In this document: positions 44,707-53,992 of the stretch, in pieces | Numbering within the stretch: the stretch's first letter is position 1 | Layout: the number at the start of each line of letters is the position of its first letter | Assembly: GCA_964586235.1 (NCBI GenBank) | Contig: CAZPIO010000017.1 | Span: 18,258-82,257 of the forward strand | DNA: 64,000 bases | Direction of reading: 5' to 3' | DNA from: JAUCQB01 sp964586235 | GTDB lineage: Bacteria > Planctomycetota > Phycisphaerae > UBA1845 > PWPN01 | Translations under genes and position numbers: made by a program | The notes under the pieces: model-generated | Databases searched by the model: none | What the model saw: only the letters and a program-made list of their open reading frames with translations | Told to the model about the DNA's origin: nothing

Positions 44707-46866
44707 TTACTTGCCGGGACTGAGCTTCCAGACGTCCGAGGTCATGTTGTTGCCTGCCACCAGCCACAACGCATTCTGGAAGACGAACACGCTTGCGGCG
44801 TGGCGCGGCGGCCACGGTGTCGCGGGAAGCTCGTGCCAGTCCACGCCGTCGGAGGAGTACCACACGTCATTGCGGTTGGACTGGTTCCAGCCTTCCAGTA
44901 CCCACATGCGGTTGTCAAAAACGGCCACGTCATGGTATTGCCGCGGCGCCCAGGCGGTCTTCTCGGCATGCTGCTCCCAGTGGATGCCGTCCGCGGTGCT
45001 CCACACGTCGTTGTAGAAGCGTCGGGGCGAAGCAGGCGTGTCGTAGGTGCCGCCGCCGAGGATCCAGATCCTGTCCCTGAACACGACGCTGCCGCCGATC
45101 ATGCCGCGCGGTGCCCACGGGGCGTGCTCGGTGGCGCGATTCCACGTCTTGCCGTCTTTGGTGCTCCAGACGTCGTTGTAGAACGCTTCCGGGGCCGGTG
45201 CGAACTGGGGCAGGGTCTGGCCGCCCATGACCCAGATGCGGTTGTTGAAAGCAACCGTGTAATGCAGCGCCCGCGGGGCCCATGGCACCTCGTTTACTAC
45301 CTGCTTCCAGTCTACGCCGTCGGTGCTGCTCCACACGTCGTTCTGGTAGTGGCCCTGGAGGGGGTCGCCACCGACGATCCACATCCGTGCGTTGTGAACG
45401 ACGTAGCCGGCCGTGTGCCTGGCTTCCCACGGGGCTTTCGGGTTCTCCAGCTTCCAGGTGAGGCCGTCGGAGGATGACCAAACCTCGCTGTTGCACTTGT
45501 TGGGGAAATGGGCTTTGTCGCCCGGATTCCATCCGCCGAGCAGCCACATCCGATCCTTGAACACCAGGGCGCCCGCGCCGTCGCGCGGCGCGAATGCGGC
45601 CTTGTCGGTGATTAGCTGCCATCGGCGGGGCAAGTCCCCAAGGGAACCTCCCCGCGGCGGGGGATCCGGCTGCACGAACTGCACGCAGCTTGGCGACGGG
45701 ACCTCGGCGATCGTACCGGTGGGCGTGAGCAGGCCGGTCTGCGGATCGATGCGGAACAGGACCAGCGAATTCGAGTTCTGGTTGGCGGCCAGGAGCCACC
45801 TTCCCGACGGATCAATGGCGAAATTGCGAGGCCATTTGCCGCGGGTGGATTGGTGGCCGATGGGGGTCAATCGGCCGGTCTCGCGGTCGATCGAAAAGAT
45901 TGCGAGGCTGTCGTGGCCCCGGTTGGAGCCGTAGAGAAACTTGCCGCTGGGATGGACGTGGATATCCGCAGTGAAGCTCGGTTCGCTGAAGCCGGCGGGC
46001 AAGGTCGAGATCGTCTGTATCTCGCTTAGTGCTCCGTGGGCGGCGTCGTATGTGAAGGCGGTCACCGTCGAAGCCAATTCGTTGATCACGTAGGCGAAGC
46101 GGCCTGCCGGGTGGAATGCGAAATGTCGGGGTCCAGAGCCCGGTGCGGGTTTGGCGGCAGGGGGATCGTTGGCGACGAGGGTGCCTGCGCTGGCGTCGAA
46201 ACGGTAGATGAAGACCTTGTCTGCTCCGAGGTCAGGCGCGAGTGCGAAGCGGCCGGCCGGGTCCACGTTGATCGAGTGCGCGTGAGGGCTCGCCTGTCGC
46301 CTGGTATTGGGGCCGGAGCCTTGATGCTGGATCACCGACTTCGGTGCCTCCAGGCGACCGTTATTGTCGATCGGCAGGGCGGCCACGGTACCGCTGGTGT
46401 AGTTGGCGACCAGCACGCACTTGCCGCCGGGTTCGACGGTGACGTGGCAGGGGCCCTGGCCGCCCGACGGTTGCTGATTAAGCAGGGTGAGCTTGCCGGT
46501 GTCATGATTGATCAGAAAGGCGCTGACCGCCCCGGCCTTCTTGCCCTGGAACTCCATGATCTCGCCGACGGCGTAGAGGAATCGTCGGTGCGGATGCACG
46601 GCCAGGAAGGACGGGCTGGCCACCTCACTCACCAGGCCGCGGGCCTCCAGTGCCTCCGTTTGAGTATCCAGCTCGAACAGGTAGATGCCCTTGCTGCCGG
46701 TCTGCGGGGAGGTGTACGTGCCGACATAGATCCGGAGCTTCGTTGCGTCTGTCGGATGGGTCACTTCGTCGGCCTGGCCTGATGGTACGGTGTTGGGCTG
46801 ACCGAACGCGGTTGGAGTCAGCAGGGCGATGGTGAACGGAGTCAGAAGCAATCGTGATCGGAGCAT
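44707..46866 (-). CDS. Exported lactonase-type propeller fused to a Kelch-like propeller
   Basis: The product has 719 residues with a signal peptide (to about residue 22). Residues 45-400 belong to the 6-phosphogluconolactonase/YbhE-type seven-bladed lactonase family (YVGTYTSP, SPSFLAVHPHRRFLYAVGE, SPHAHSINVDPAGRFA). Residues 415-719 contain at least six Kelch-type repeats of the form W-x-x-RDGAGALVFKDRMWLLGG and NDVWSSTDGVDW. Such Kelch repeats recur in surface carbohydrate-binding proteins. The ATG at 46866 with AGGTGA upstream is preferred over a GTG at 46878. A lactonase would fit sugar-acid release by the neighbouring hydrolases. Confidence 0.8.
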   Translation of the reverse strand: MLRSRLLLTPFTIALLTPTAFGQPNTVPSGQADEVTHPTDATKLRIYVGTYTSPQTGSKGIYLFELDTQTEALEARGLVSEVASPSFLAVHPHRRFLYAVGEIMEFQGKKAGAVSAFLINHDTGKLTLLNQQPSGGQGPCHVTVEPGGKCVLVANYTSGTVAALPIDNNGRLEAPKSVIQHQGSGPNTRRQASPHAHSINVDPAGRFALAPDLGADKVFIYRFDASAGTLVANDPPAAKPAPGSGPRHFAFHPAGRFAYVINELASTVTAFTYDAAHGALSEIQTISTLPAGFSEPSFTADIHVHPSGKFLYGSNRGHDSLAIFSIDRETGRLTPIGHQSTRGKWPRNFAIDPSGRWLLAANQNSNSLVLFRIDPQTGLLTPTGTIAEVPSPSCVQFVQPDPPPRGGSLGDLPRRWQLITDKAAFAPRDGAGALVFKDRMWLLGGWNPGDKAHFPNKCNSEVWSSSDGLTWKLENPKAPWEARHTAGYVVHNARMWIVGGDPLQGHYQNDVWSSTDGVDWKQVVNEVPWAPRALHYTVAFNNRIWVMGGQTLPQFAPAPEAFYNDVWSTKDGKTWNRATEHAPWAPRGMIGGSVVFRDRIWILGGGTYDTPASPRRFYNDVWSTADGIHWEQHAEKTAWAPRQYHDVAVFDNRMWVLEGWNQSNRNDVWYSSDGVDWHELPATPWPPRHAASVFVFQNALWLVAGNNMTSDVWKLSPGK

Positions 46867-46986
46867 GGCAATCTTCACCTCATGAGACGCGCTGGGTGCA
46901 GGATAACCGACATGGCGACAACCGGCAAAGCCATGAGTGAACGGCTTGGCTGGGCTTCCGCGCCGGTCATCCGGCCGATGCGACTG

Positions 46987-48891
46987 TTACTCAAACACTG
47001 CCACTGAATAGATCTGCACCCGCGGCACAACGCAGGAGACATAATCTTCTTCGCTCTTCAGTTCGAGCTTTGTGGCCGTTTTCTCGTCGGGCGACAGGAG
47101 GGTGACGCGGCGGGCGGAAGCTCGAACTCGAAGCTTGAAATCCTCAGCAGGCTTGACGCTGTCGGTTGCCTGGTCGTACGCGTAGTTGAGCAGGTGGACG
47201 GCTGTGCGGGCCTTTGACTTCCAGCAGAGGACGCCCACCGTGGGCGGGGCGTCCGTGGACAGAATGAGGTCCGGGCCAAGATCCCTCGCCAGGCGGTCGC
47301 GCAGGTTGCCGTCAAGCGACTTGACGTAGGGCGCGAAGGACGGCATTTCTCGCGGGGCGATCTCGCGATCGAGGACCTTCTTGCACAACGCCCCCGATCC
47401 CGGTCGCTTCGCCCAGGACTGGCCGCACAGGAGCAGCTTGCCGCCTTGGGCGGCGTATGTGATGAGAGATTCCTCGGTTCGGACGTCGAGCAACTGCGGG
47501 CGAATCACGACGGCGGCATCATATCGAGCAAGATCAGCGAGGGAAACAGGCTTGTGGCCCCACTCACCGTCGCCGGACAGAATGACGTCAAACTGGTAGT
47601 GACAGTCGTGGAGGATCTTGCAGACGGCCTGGTACTCGCGCTCAAATTCGGGCGTTTCGACCTTCGCGGCGGGCAGGCTGTAGAGCACGGCCGCCCTGGC
47701 GAGCGAAGTCCTGTCCAGATAGAGCTCGGGGTGAGTCTGTACAAACCGATAGTAGGGAAGCAGCTCGTCGACCGGCATTTTGAGCCAGACGACGTGGCCG
47801 CCTTCGTAGCCGGCGAATTCCTGGGGTATGAGGTCAAACAAATGGCCGGTCGCGTAGGCCTCGGCAACCCAGATCTTGAACAGGGTCGAGGTGGACTTCT
47901 GACCGATCAGTGCACGAGCGGTGTCGTGGCATCCGGGCTGCAGGACGCAGCGTTTACCGACGGCATGGGCCTTCTTGAGGAGGGCGATGGACGTGCACCT
48001 CGGCGGGCGGCCGTCGAAGCTGCCGAAGTAGGGGAGTTCGACCGAGAAGTAGTTCAGCAGATCGTCGATCGCGAAGGTGATCGGCTGCATGCTGTAGACA
48101 TTGGCGGTGAGGTAGAAGGGCGATCGGCCGCGGCGGCTGGCGTATTGGCGGATGTCAGCGAGCAGGCTCCGCTTGCGGTTGAGCAGTTCCCGGAAGCGAT
48201 AGTCCTGGAAGGCTTGTCCCAGGGGAAGCTTGTGGGGTGGCGTGCCGGCGTTGAAGCCGCGGGCGCGCAGGTATTCGCCGTAGTCGAACTGCGCTGCTTC
48301 GATGCCGGCAGGATCCTTGAATCGCGGGTCATCGCGGTGCTTGCCGAGGCAATCGCGATAGAATTCGAGGCACACCTTGCAGAAGCACAGCATCTGGCCC
48401 TCGGCCTGCCATGAATCGAGGATCAGGCCGTCCATCCCGATGTCGATCGACTGCTGGGCGGCCTGCAGAAGGGCGGCGTGCACTTTGGGGTTCAGGCTGC
48501 ACTTGTAGGCGGCATTGTTCATGCCCTCGTGCCTGAACGGCGAACCGTCGAGCAGGCGAACCGCCTCGTCGTCCATGCCTCGAAGGAGGAGTCCCCGCCC
48601 GTTGATGCTGCCGATGTACCTGGCGCCGGCGGCGTGGACCATGTTGATTTGCCGGAGGAGTCCGGGGCGTTTTCCGGCCATCTCATCGTCGGCGTAGAGA
48701 GCGCCGCCCCAGTGTATCCCAGCGATCTTCAGGGGGCCGAGCATGGCGCGGTTTTCGGGCTTGCACATCTCGGACCGGGAGATGACCGCGTTTCCGGCGG
48801 GCCAGCGGCCGATCTGCGGCGCAGGACGCCTGGGGGGCGCGTCGGTCGCCATCGAAGCCAGGACCAGCATCAGTAATGGTAGATGATGCAT
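46987..48891 (-). CDS. Exported TIM-barrel glycoside-hydrolase-like protein
   Basis: The product has 634 residues, from an ATG at 48891 that directly begins a short hydrophobic signal. The visible pattern is that of hypothetical glycosyl hydrolase families: GARYIGSINGRG, IGMDGLILDSWQ followed by a CFCKVC cysteine pair, and ARYDAAVVIRPQLLDV with QGGKLLLCGQSW, which resembles the trimerisation domain of GH42-like enzymes. No catalytic residue can be assigned. It lies 31 bp behind the GH28-like gene, so the two are probably co-transcribed. Confidence 0.6.
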   Translation of the reverse strand: MHHLPLLMLVLASMATDAPPRRPAPQIGRWPAGNAVISRSEMCKPENRAMLGPLKIAGIHWGGALYADDEMAGKRPGLLRQINMVHAAGARYIGSINGRGLLLRGMDDEAVRLLDGSPFRHEGMNNAAYKCSLNPKVHAALLQAAQQSIDIGMDGLILDSWQAEGQMLCFCKVCLEFYRDCLGKHRDDPRFKDPAGIEAAQFDYGEYLRARGFNAGTPPHKLPLGQAFQDYRFRELLNRKRSLLADIRQYASRRGRSPFYLTANVYSMQPITFAIDDLLNYFSVELPYFGSFDGRPPRCTSIALLKKAHAVGKRCVLQPGCHDTARALIGQKSTSTLFKIWVAEAYATGHLFDLIPQEFAGYEGGHVVWLKMPVDELLPYYRFVQTHPELYLDRTSLARAAVLYSLPAAKVETPEFEREYQAVCKILHDCHYQFDVILSGDGEWGHKPVSLADLARYDAAVVIRPQLLDVRTEESLITYAAQGGKLLLCGQSWAKRPGSGALCKKVLDREIAPREMPSFAPYVKSLDGNLRDRLARDLGPDLILSTDAPPTVGVLCWKSKARTAVHLLNYAYDQATDSVKPAEDFKLRVRASARRVTLLSPDEKTATKLELKSEEDYVSCVVPRVQIYSVAVFE

Positions 48892-48922
48892 GGGTGTATG
48901 GTGCCCAGAGTGGCGGTGTTGG

Positions 48923-50596
48923 TCAACCGGGCCTTGTCGAGGTTGCGTCCCGACTGCCGCTGCTCCGGCCGTCGGGGAGCAGGTTCTGCGATGGTGAGAA
49001 AACAGAGTCGTCGGGTTCGGCCGCACGGCCGGCGCTGCTCAGATCGTTGCCGAACAGGATGCGTGGGTCGGATGTTTCCTGGAGGGAGAGAAAAACGTTC
49101 GTGCCGGCGGCGGCCTTGCAGTTCCGGAGGGTGAAGCCGCGGCTTTGGTGCAGCGCGACGGCGGCGAAGCGGCTGGCTGGAGATGCCTGTCTGCCGCTGA
49201 AACCGTCGATGAGCAGGTCGGTGACACCGTCGCACTGCACGCCGTGGGTGAAAAACGGAGGAAGCTGGTCGGCCCATGATACGTGCAGGCCTTTGATCTC
49301 GAGACCGTTTACGCCGCGTGCAAAAAACGCCGGGATGTCGTGCTTGAAGACGGAGAAGCGGTCCTCAGATGACGGTCGGAGGTCGAAATTGCCGCCGAAC
49401 TGGTCGTTGAGCTGGCTGTCGGTGATTTCGAGGTTGACGTCGCCGAAGGACAGGTCGCGGATGACCGCACCGTCGGCGGCCCAGACCAGGATGCCGTGCT
49501 CGCTCTGAGCGCGCACGTTGGAGAAGCGAATACCCTGAATGCGGCCGAGCTGCGTGCCTTGCTTCTGAGGCAGGCAGGACACGTGGACGGGCTCGCCGTT
49601 GCCCCACCAGCCGGTGTGCAGGCGGGTCTGGATCACGATGTTGTCGAACAGGATGTCGGTGACCGATCCTTCATCGCGAACGAACACGCCCAAGCCGCGG
49701 TTGGAGTTGTGGATGACCAGGTTCTGGAAGGTGCAGCGTCGGATGCTGTTCGATCCGTAGCCGACGCGGACGCCGCTCGATCGCGAGAGGAGGGTGCAGT
49801 TGGCGACGGTGATGTTTTCGCAGAGTGCATCCGGCTTGCCCCACAGGCCGGTGATCGCGATGGCGTCGTCGCCGGCCTGGATGTCGCAGTCGGAAATGTG
49901 GATGTTGCGGCTGGTGACGCAGTGGATGCCGTCGTTGTTCGGGATCAAGAGGTTGTTGCGGATGCGAATGCCGCGGATATCGGCGATCTCGCAGTCACTC
50001 AGGGTGACGGTCCACTCGGGAGCGTCCAGCAGGGTCACGTCTCGGACCGCGACGTTCCGGCATTCTTTGAAGTGAACCAGGCTGCCCGGGCGTTTTCGCA
50101 TGATCATCGGCCCGTCATCGGAGAGAACTCGATAGGCCGCTCCCTGGCGGGTGTACTGTCCCGAGGTGTGTTCAAGCTTCTTGGGGGTATTCTCCATGAA
50201 GGCGGTGCCGTTGCCCTGGATGGTGCCCTGGCCGGTGACGGCGACGTCGTGAGCGTTTTCGGCGTATATCAGGCCGCGTTTGCGGGCGAATTGCAGGTAG
50301 GGTTCAACCTCTTTGACGGATTCGAGAGTTGCCCCGGCTTCGAGCCGGAGCTCCATGTTGCTGCGAAGCTCGATCGGGCCGCAAATGTACCGCCCGGCGG
50401 GGACGATCACTGTGCCGCCGCCGGCCGCGGCGCAGGCGTCAATCGCCTTGCGGATGGGATCGGTATTGACGGTGCGGCCGTCGCCCGCCGCCCCGTACTC
50501 GATGATATTGAACGAATCCATGCGTTGGCCCCCCAGGAGAGTAGTGCCCAGCAAGAGACATAACAGGAGTGACTTCAAGATACAGCCTTGGGTCAT
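48923..50596 (-). CDS. GH28-like (polygalacturonase-type) beta-helix protein, exported
   Basis: The product has 557 residues. A hydrophobic signal peptide is followed by the opening of pectin-lyase-fold GH28 proteins (FNIIEYGAAGDGRTVNTDPIRKAIDACAAAGGGTVIVPAGRY). Catalytic-type aspartates are Asp222 (PNNDGIH) and Asp243-Asp244 (AGDDAIAI). The usual GHG histidine motif is replaced by SSGVRVGYGS, so it is a variant. AAGGA lies eight bases before the ATG at 50596; an ATG at 50605 is the alternative. It acts on galacturonan or rhamnogalacturonan by family. No promoter is recognised upstream. Confidence 0.82.
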   Translation of the reverse strand: MTQGCILKSLLLCLLLGTTLLGGQRMDSFNIIEYGAAGDGRTVNTDPIRKAIDACAAAGGGTVIVPAGRYICGPIELRSNMELRLEAGATLESVKEVEPYLQFARKRGLIYAENAHDVAVTGQGTIQGNGTAFMENTPKKLEHTSGQYTRQGAAYRVLSDDGPMIMRKRPGSLVHFKECRNVAVRDVTLLDAPEWTVTLSDCEIADIRGIRIRNNLLIPNNDGIHCVTSRNIHISDCDIQAGDDAIAITGLWGKPDALCENITVANCTLLSRSSGVRVGYGSNSIRRCTFQNLVIHNSNRGLGVFVRDEGSVTDILFDNIVIQTRLHTGWWGNGEPVHVSCLPQKQGTQLGRIQGIRFSNVRAQSEHGILVWAADGAVIRDLSFGDVNLEITDSQLNDQFGGNFDLRPSSEDRFSVFKHDIPAFFARGVNGLEIKGLHVSWADQLPPFFTHGVQCDGVTDLLIDGFSGRQASPASRFAAVALHQSRGFTLRNCKAAAGTNVFLSLQETSDPRILFGNDLSSAGRAAEPDDSVFSPSQNLLPDGRSSGSRDATSTRPG

Positions 50597-50805
50597 CGGC
50601 TTCATCCTTGCCTGATTCGCATGCCGTCGTACCGTTATCGGCCGGCGCGGGTGGAGGCGCACATGGGGCCGCTTCCGCGTCTGGTTGTGGCGTGCCTTCA
50701 CGAGGAAGGAGCTTTGCGCCGGCCCCGCTGGCGCGGCGACAAAGCGGCATCATCGTGTGATCAGCTCGATTGTGTCAAGCGAAGTTCTGCCGGTTTGCGA
50801 AAACC

Positions 50806-50967
50806 GGGTCCGTGACAGTTTAGGCGGGGTCTTGTAGGAGCGGTCTCCGACCGCGACTCTGCTCCGGATCGGGCTCAGAGAGCCCTCCTACAAACGATTG
50901 GTACGTGTGGGACCGGCATCTTGCCGGTCTGCCTTTCTGAAGGAGCCGCCTAAACTGTCACGGACCC
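50806..50967. mobile_element. MITE-like element, copy 2
   Basis: This 162-bp element has perfect 22-bp terminal inverted repeats beginning GGGTCCGTGACAGTTTAGGC, the same as at 3734-3937. It is flanked by a 9-bp direct repeat with one mismatch, GCGAAAACC at 50797-50805 and GCGAAAATC at 50968-50976. The interior, with nested stems such as TTGTAGGAG...CTCCTACAA, differs from copy 1. It lies in the gap 50597-51032, where nothing else is supported. Confidence 0.85.
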
Positions 50968-51032
50968 GCGAAAATCATGACCCCGGCGGCGGTTAAGACC
51001 TCGACGCTGCAGCGGCTGAGGGCCATCGCGGC

Positions 51033-53825
51033 TCACGGAGTCGCGCAAGTGAGATTGGGGGCAACACCGGCTCCGCTGAGGCACGCCTTGAAGATGCCGA
51101 AGTCGCCCTGGTCCACGTCGTTGTCGACGTCGAGGCGGGCGTTTTTGCAGGCCGGATCGGTCTGATCCACCCCGACGCCGCTCATGCAGGCCTGGAGGTG
51201 CCCGAAGTCCTCGAGGTCCACGTCGCCGTCGAAGTCAAAATCAGGGGCGACAATGCCCGGGTCGAACACCGCCGACAGCGTATGGTTGCCCGCCCCGACG
51301 TCCGGGAAGTAGAGGTAGTGATCGTCACCGGTTGCTCCGCCCACGGGCTCGTGCCCTGACCAGACTATCTGGCCGTCGAGGTTCACATCGGCGATGGTGC
51401 CCAGACGCGGCACTGCGATTCGCCCGACCGCACCATCGGGCACGCCGATCGTGGCGTTGAAGGTCTTGGCCGTCCGGTTGGTCGTGTATTCGATGCTGAT
51501 GCCGCCCAACGGTGTCGGGACCACGCATTGGACCCAGGTCAGCTCGCCGGGATGTGGAAGGATGTCGAAGGTGGTGAAGCCGGGGGACGTTGGCCGGATG
51601 CCGGCGACGTACTCGCTCATCAGCCAGGCTGCGCCGGAGGAGAAGCCGTGGTCGGTGTTGCGCAGGCCGTTCTCGACGGTTCCGTCGCCCATCATGAACT
51701 CCCACATGGTCCGGCCGGGATCGTGGTCGACCATCCAGCCCCACGGTCGCCGCATTGCCTCGAAGGCCCGCAGGTCATCCTGGCTTTGGAAGCGGGCTTC
51801 GACCTCGTACTGCACGTACCAGGCCCAGACGTGCTGATTGTGCCCCCACGTGTTGTAGGGAGGCCATGAGGCGCGTGTGCCGATCGAGGACCACATCCGC
51901 GTCGCGATCTGCTCGAGGATGGGAGCAGTCTTCGGGGCATCGGCGATGCCGAAAAGGATGGTCAGCGTGTTCGCGTCGAGCGGATAATGTTCGTGGTCGT
52001 TCTGGCCGTCGTAGTAGAGCTTCTGGGCGGGGTTGTAGAGATGCGTATTGATGGCTGCCTGGACCGCATTGGCGCGGGCCGTCCAGCCCGCCGCGTCGGC
52101 CGGGTGGCCGAGGGACTGGGCGATCTCGGCGGCGCATCGCAACGAGCGCACGTAGAGCGCATTGAACGCGGTAACACCACCGGTCCGCAGGAAAGACCAG
52201 TACCAGTCGCCCTGAGCCAGCTTGATTAACCCGCTGGCGTTCATCTTTCGCGGGCACCAGTCGTCGAGCACGCCGAGCAAGGCCGGGTACATCTCGGCCG
52301 CGAACGCCAGGTCGCCGGTGTGCAGCCAGTGATGATGCAGTACCAGCACCCACCAGAAGGTGTAGTCGTCGAGCCAATGAGCGGAGAAGCCGTCGCCGGC
52401 CATGTAGGTCGACGCGTACCCGTTGGCGGCGGGGATCTTGCCTCGGAGCACGCCGCCCCACATGTTCTCGATCGCCTGGTCGTACTGGTGCTCGGCCCCG
52501 TCGCGCAGCGTCTGGGCGATGATCTGCGGCTGCCAGTGGGCGGCATACATCGTCCGCTGCACGGGGTAGAGGTCGCCCCACACCCATACCCGGTCGCGTT
52601 TGGCCCCGTCGTTGATGGTCAGCAGCTCGGCCCGCTCCCAGACAAGCCAGTCCGGCACCAGGAACTCGCCGTCGAAGGTATCGCTGAACAGGGTGCCGCC
52701 GCCGTCGGAGACCACGACGTTGTCCACGTGGAAGTGCTCGCCGTCGGCCGAGCGAAAGCCGATCCGGCCCTGCCCGAAGGTTGAGTCCGTGGTTGTGTCG
52801 ATCAACTGGCCGTCGAGGTACGTGCGGATCGCCGAGCCGGCGAACTCGCAGCGGACGTGGTGGAGCTCGCCTTCGGCCACAGGGGCCGGGAGACTCACCG
52901 GGGTGATCGACGTCCACGTGCCGTTCTGGCGGACGTGCTTGCGAAGCGTATTGGCATCTGCCCCGCCCTGGGACGAGACGATCTGCCACATATAGGTATC
53001 GCCGTCGCCGGTAGCCCGGAAGGCCCACCCGCAGGCCTTGCCCAGCGGCATGATCCGCACATCGAAATCAAGGGCGTAATCCTGCCAGCCCGCCCCGGCG
53101 TGCGTGAAACCGAACTCGCTGCCGCCCTTGTAGGAAACCGACAGCGAGCCATCCTCGATCTCCCACGGCCCGTCGATGTCGGCCGCACCGTTGGTGGTGC
53201 AGATCTCCTGGGTGTACACACAGCCGTACCAGATTCGATTCAGCAGGTCGTCGCTGCAGAGGAAATGCCCGTCGTAGGTATCGGCGGTGCCGAGGAAGGG
53301 GGTGTGGTAGACCCGGACGGCATCGACGGTCACGGTGCCGTTATTGGGGAGGTAGAGCAGCAGATAGCGGAACCCGCGGCGGTTGTCGGTCCGCCAGGTC
53401 ACGCCTGGTCGGCCGCTCACGGTGAGATCGCCGAGATAGAATTCGCTCGTATCGCTGCCGATGTCGAGGAACTCGAGGCGCTGGCTGAAGGCGGCGCCGA
53501 TCGCGCTGGTGACCGTGGGTCCGAACACGATCTCGATCTTGCCGCTGAGCGGCCGGCCGAAATCGATTGCGAGCTTGGGTGACGTCGCACCCGTGCGAGT
53601 CAGCGTTGTGCAGACGCCGTCTTCCGTCAGCGCCGCCGACGCGTCGAGGACCGCTCCGTCGTTGTTCTCGGCGAATGCGATTTCCACCGGTGGGTTGAGC
53701 CGGACAGTTGGCCCGGCAATGTAGTCCCGCCAATCGGTCGAGGCCGGTTGGGCGGCGAGCATGCCTGTCAACACCCCGGTCACCACCGCCGCACAGCCGA
53801 TTCTTCCGGGTGAGCTCAGTCTCAT
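51033..53825 (-). CDS. GH78-type alpha-L-rhamnosidase with inserted lectin-like domain and dockerin-like end
   Basis: The product has 930 residues with a signal peptide (to about residue 26). The GH78 N-terminal beta region (about 30-212, ending GHFLCSDDLLNRIWYGCVYTQEICT) is interrupted at about residues 218-395 by a concanavalin-like (DUF1080-type) domain. The six-hairpin catalytic barrel then resumes with KRDRVWVWGDLYP and runs to about residue 760, followed by the C-terminal beta domain and a double EF-hand module. GGGAG precedes the ATG at 53825. Release of rhamnose from rhamnogalacturonan is expected. The inserted domain probably adds sugar binding. Confidence 0.85.
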   Translation of the reverse strand: MRLSSPGRIGCAAVVTGVLTGMLAAQPASTDWRDYIAGPTVRLNPPVEIAFAENNDGAVLDASAALTEDGVCTTLTRTGATSPKLAIDFGRPLSGKIEIVFGPTVTSAIGAAFSQRLEFLDIGSDTSEFYLGDLTVSGRPGVTWRTDNRRGFRYLLLYLPNNGTVTVDAVRVYHTPFLGTADTYDGHFLCSDDLLNRIWYGCVYTQEICTTNGAADIDGPWEIEDGSLSVSYKGGSEFGFTHAGAGWQDYALDFDVRIMPLGKACGWAFRATGDGDTYMWQIVSSQGGADANTLRKHVRQNGTWTSITPVSLPAPVAEGELHHVRCEFAGSAIRTYLDGQLIDTTTDSTFGQGRIGFRSADGEHFHVDNVVVSDGGGTLFSDTFDGEFLVPDWLVWERAELLTINDGAKRDRVWVWGDLYPVQRTMYAAHWQPQIIAQTLRDGAEHQYDQAIENMWGGVLRGKIPAANGYASTYMAGDGFSAHWLDDYTFWWVLVLHHHWLHTGDLAFAAEMYPALLGVLDDWCPRKMNASGLIKLAQGDWYWSFLRTGGVTAFNALYVRSLRCAAEIAQSLGHPADAAGWTARANAVQAAINTHLYNPAQKLYYDGQNDHEHYPLDANTLTILFGIADAPKTAPILEQIATRMWSSIGTRASWPPYNTWGHNQHVWAWYVQYEVEARFQSQDDLRAFEAMRRPWGWMVDHDPGRTMWEFMMGDGTVENGLRNTDHGFSSGAAWLMSEYVAGIRPTSPGFTTFDILPHPGELTWVQCVVPTPLGGISIEYTTNRTAKTFNATIGVPDGAVGRIAVPRLGTIADVNLDGQIVWSGHEPVGGATGDDHYLYFPDVGAGNHTLSAVFDPGIVAPDFDFDGDVDLEDFGHLQACMSGVGVDQTDPACKNARLDVDNDVDQGDFGIFKACLSGAGVAPNLTCATP

Positions 53826-53992
53826 CACGGCTCCCTTCCTCGCGGCTCGTTCCTGCCTCAGCGACCTGGTTCAATTATACCGGCGCCTACCCCTTTGCGA
53901 ATACCCTGTTTTCGAGCTCTTTGCCCTTCGGCGGACTTATGTGCCGAGGCGGGGGTCGTCCAGGGAATCAGGGGGCAGGGAGCGTGCGGAGG

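Noticed and set aside
50806..50967. Rho-independent terminator of the GH78/GH28 region
   Set aside because: It has strong stems but no T-tract, and its ends match the transposon-like copy at 3734 and carry a target duplication.
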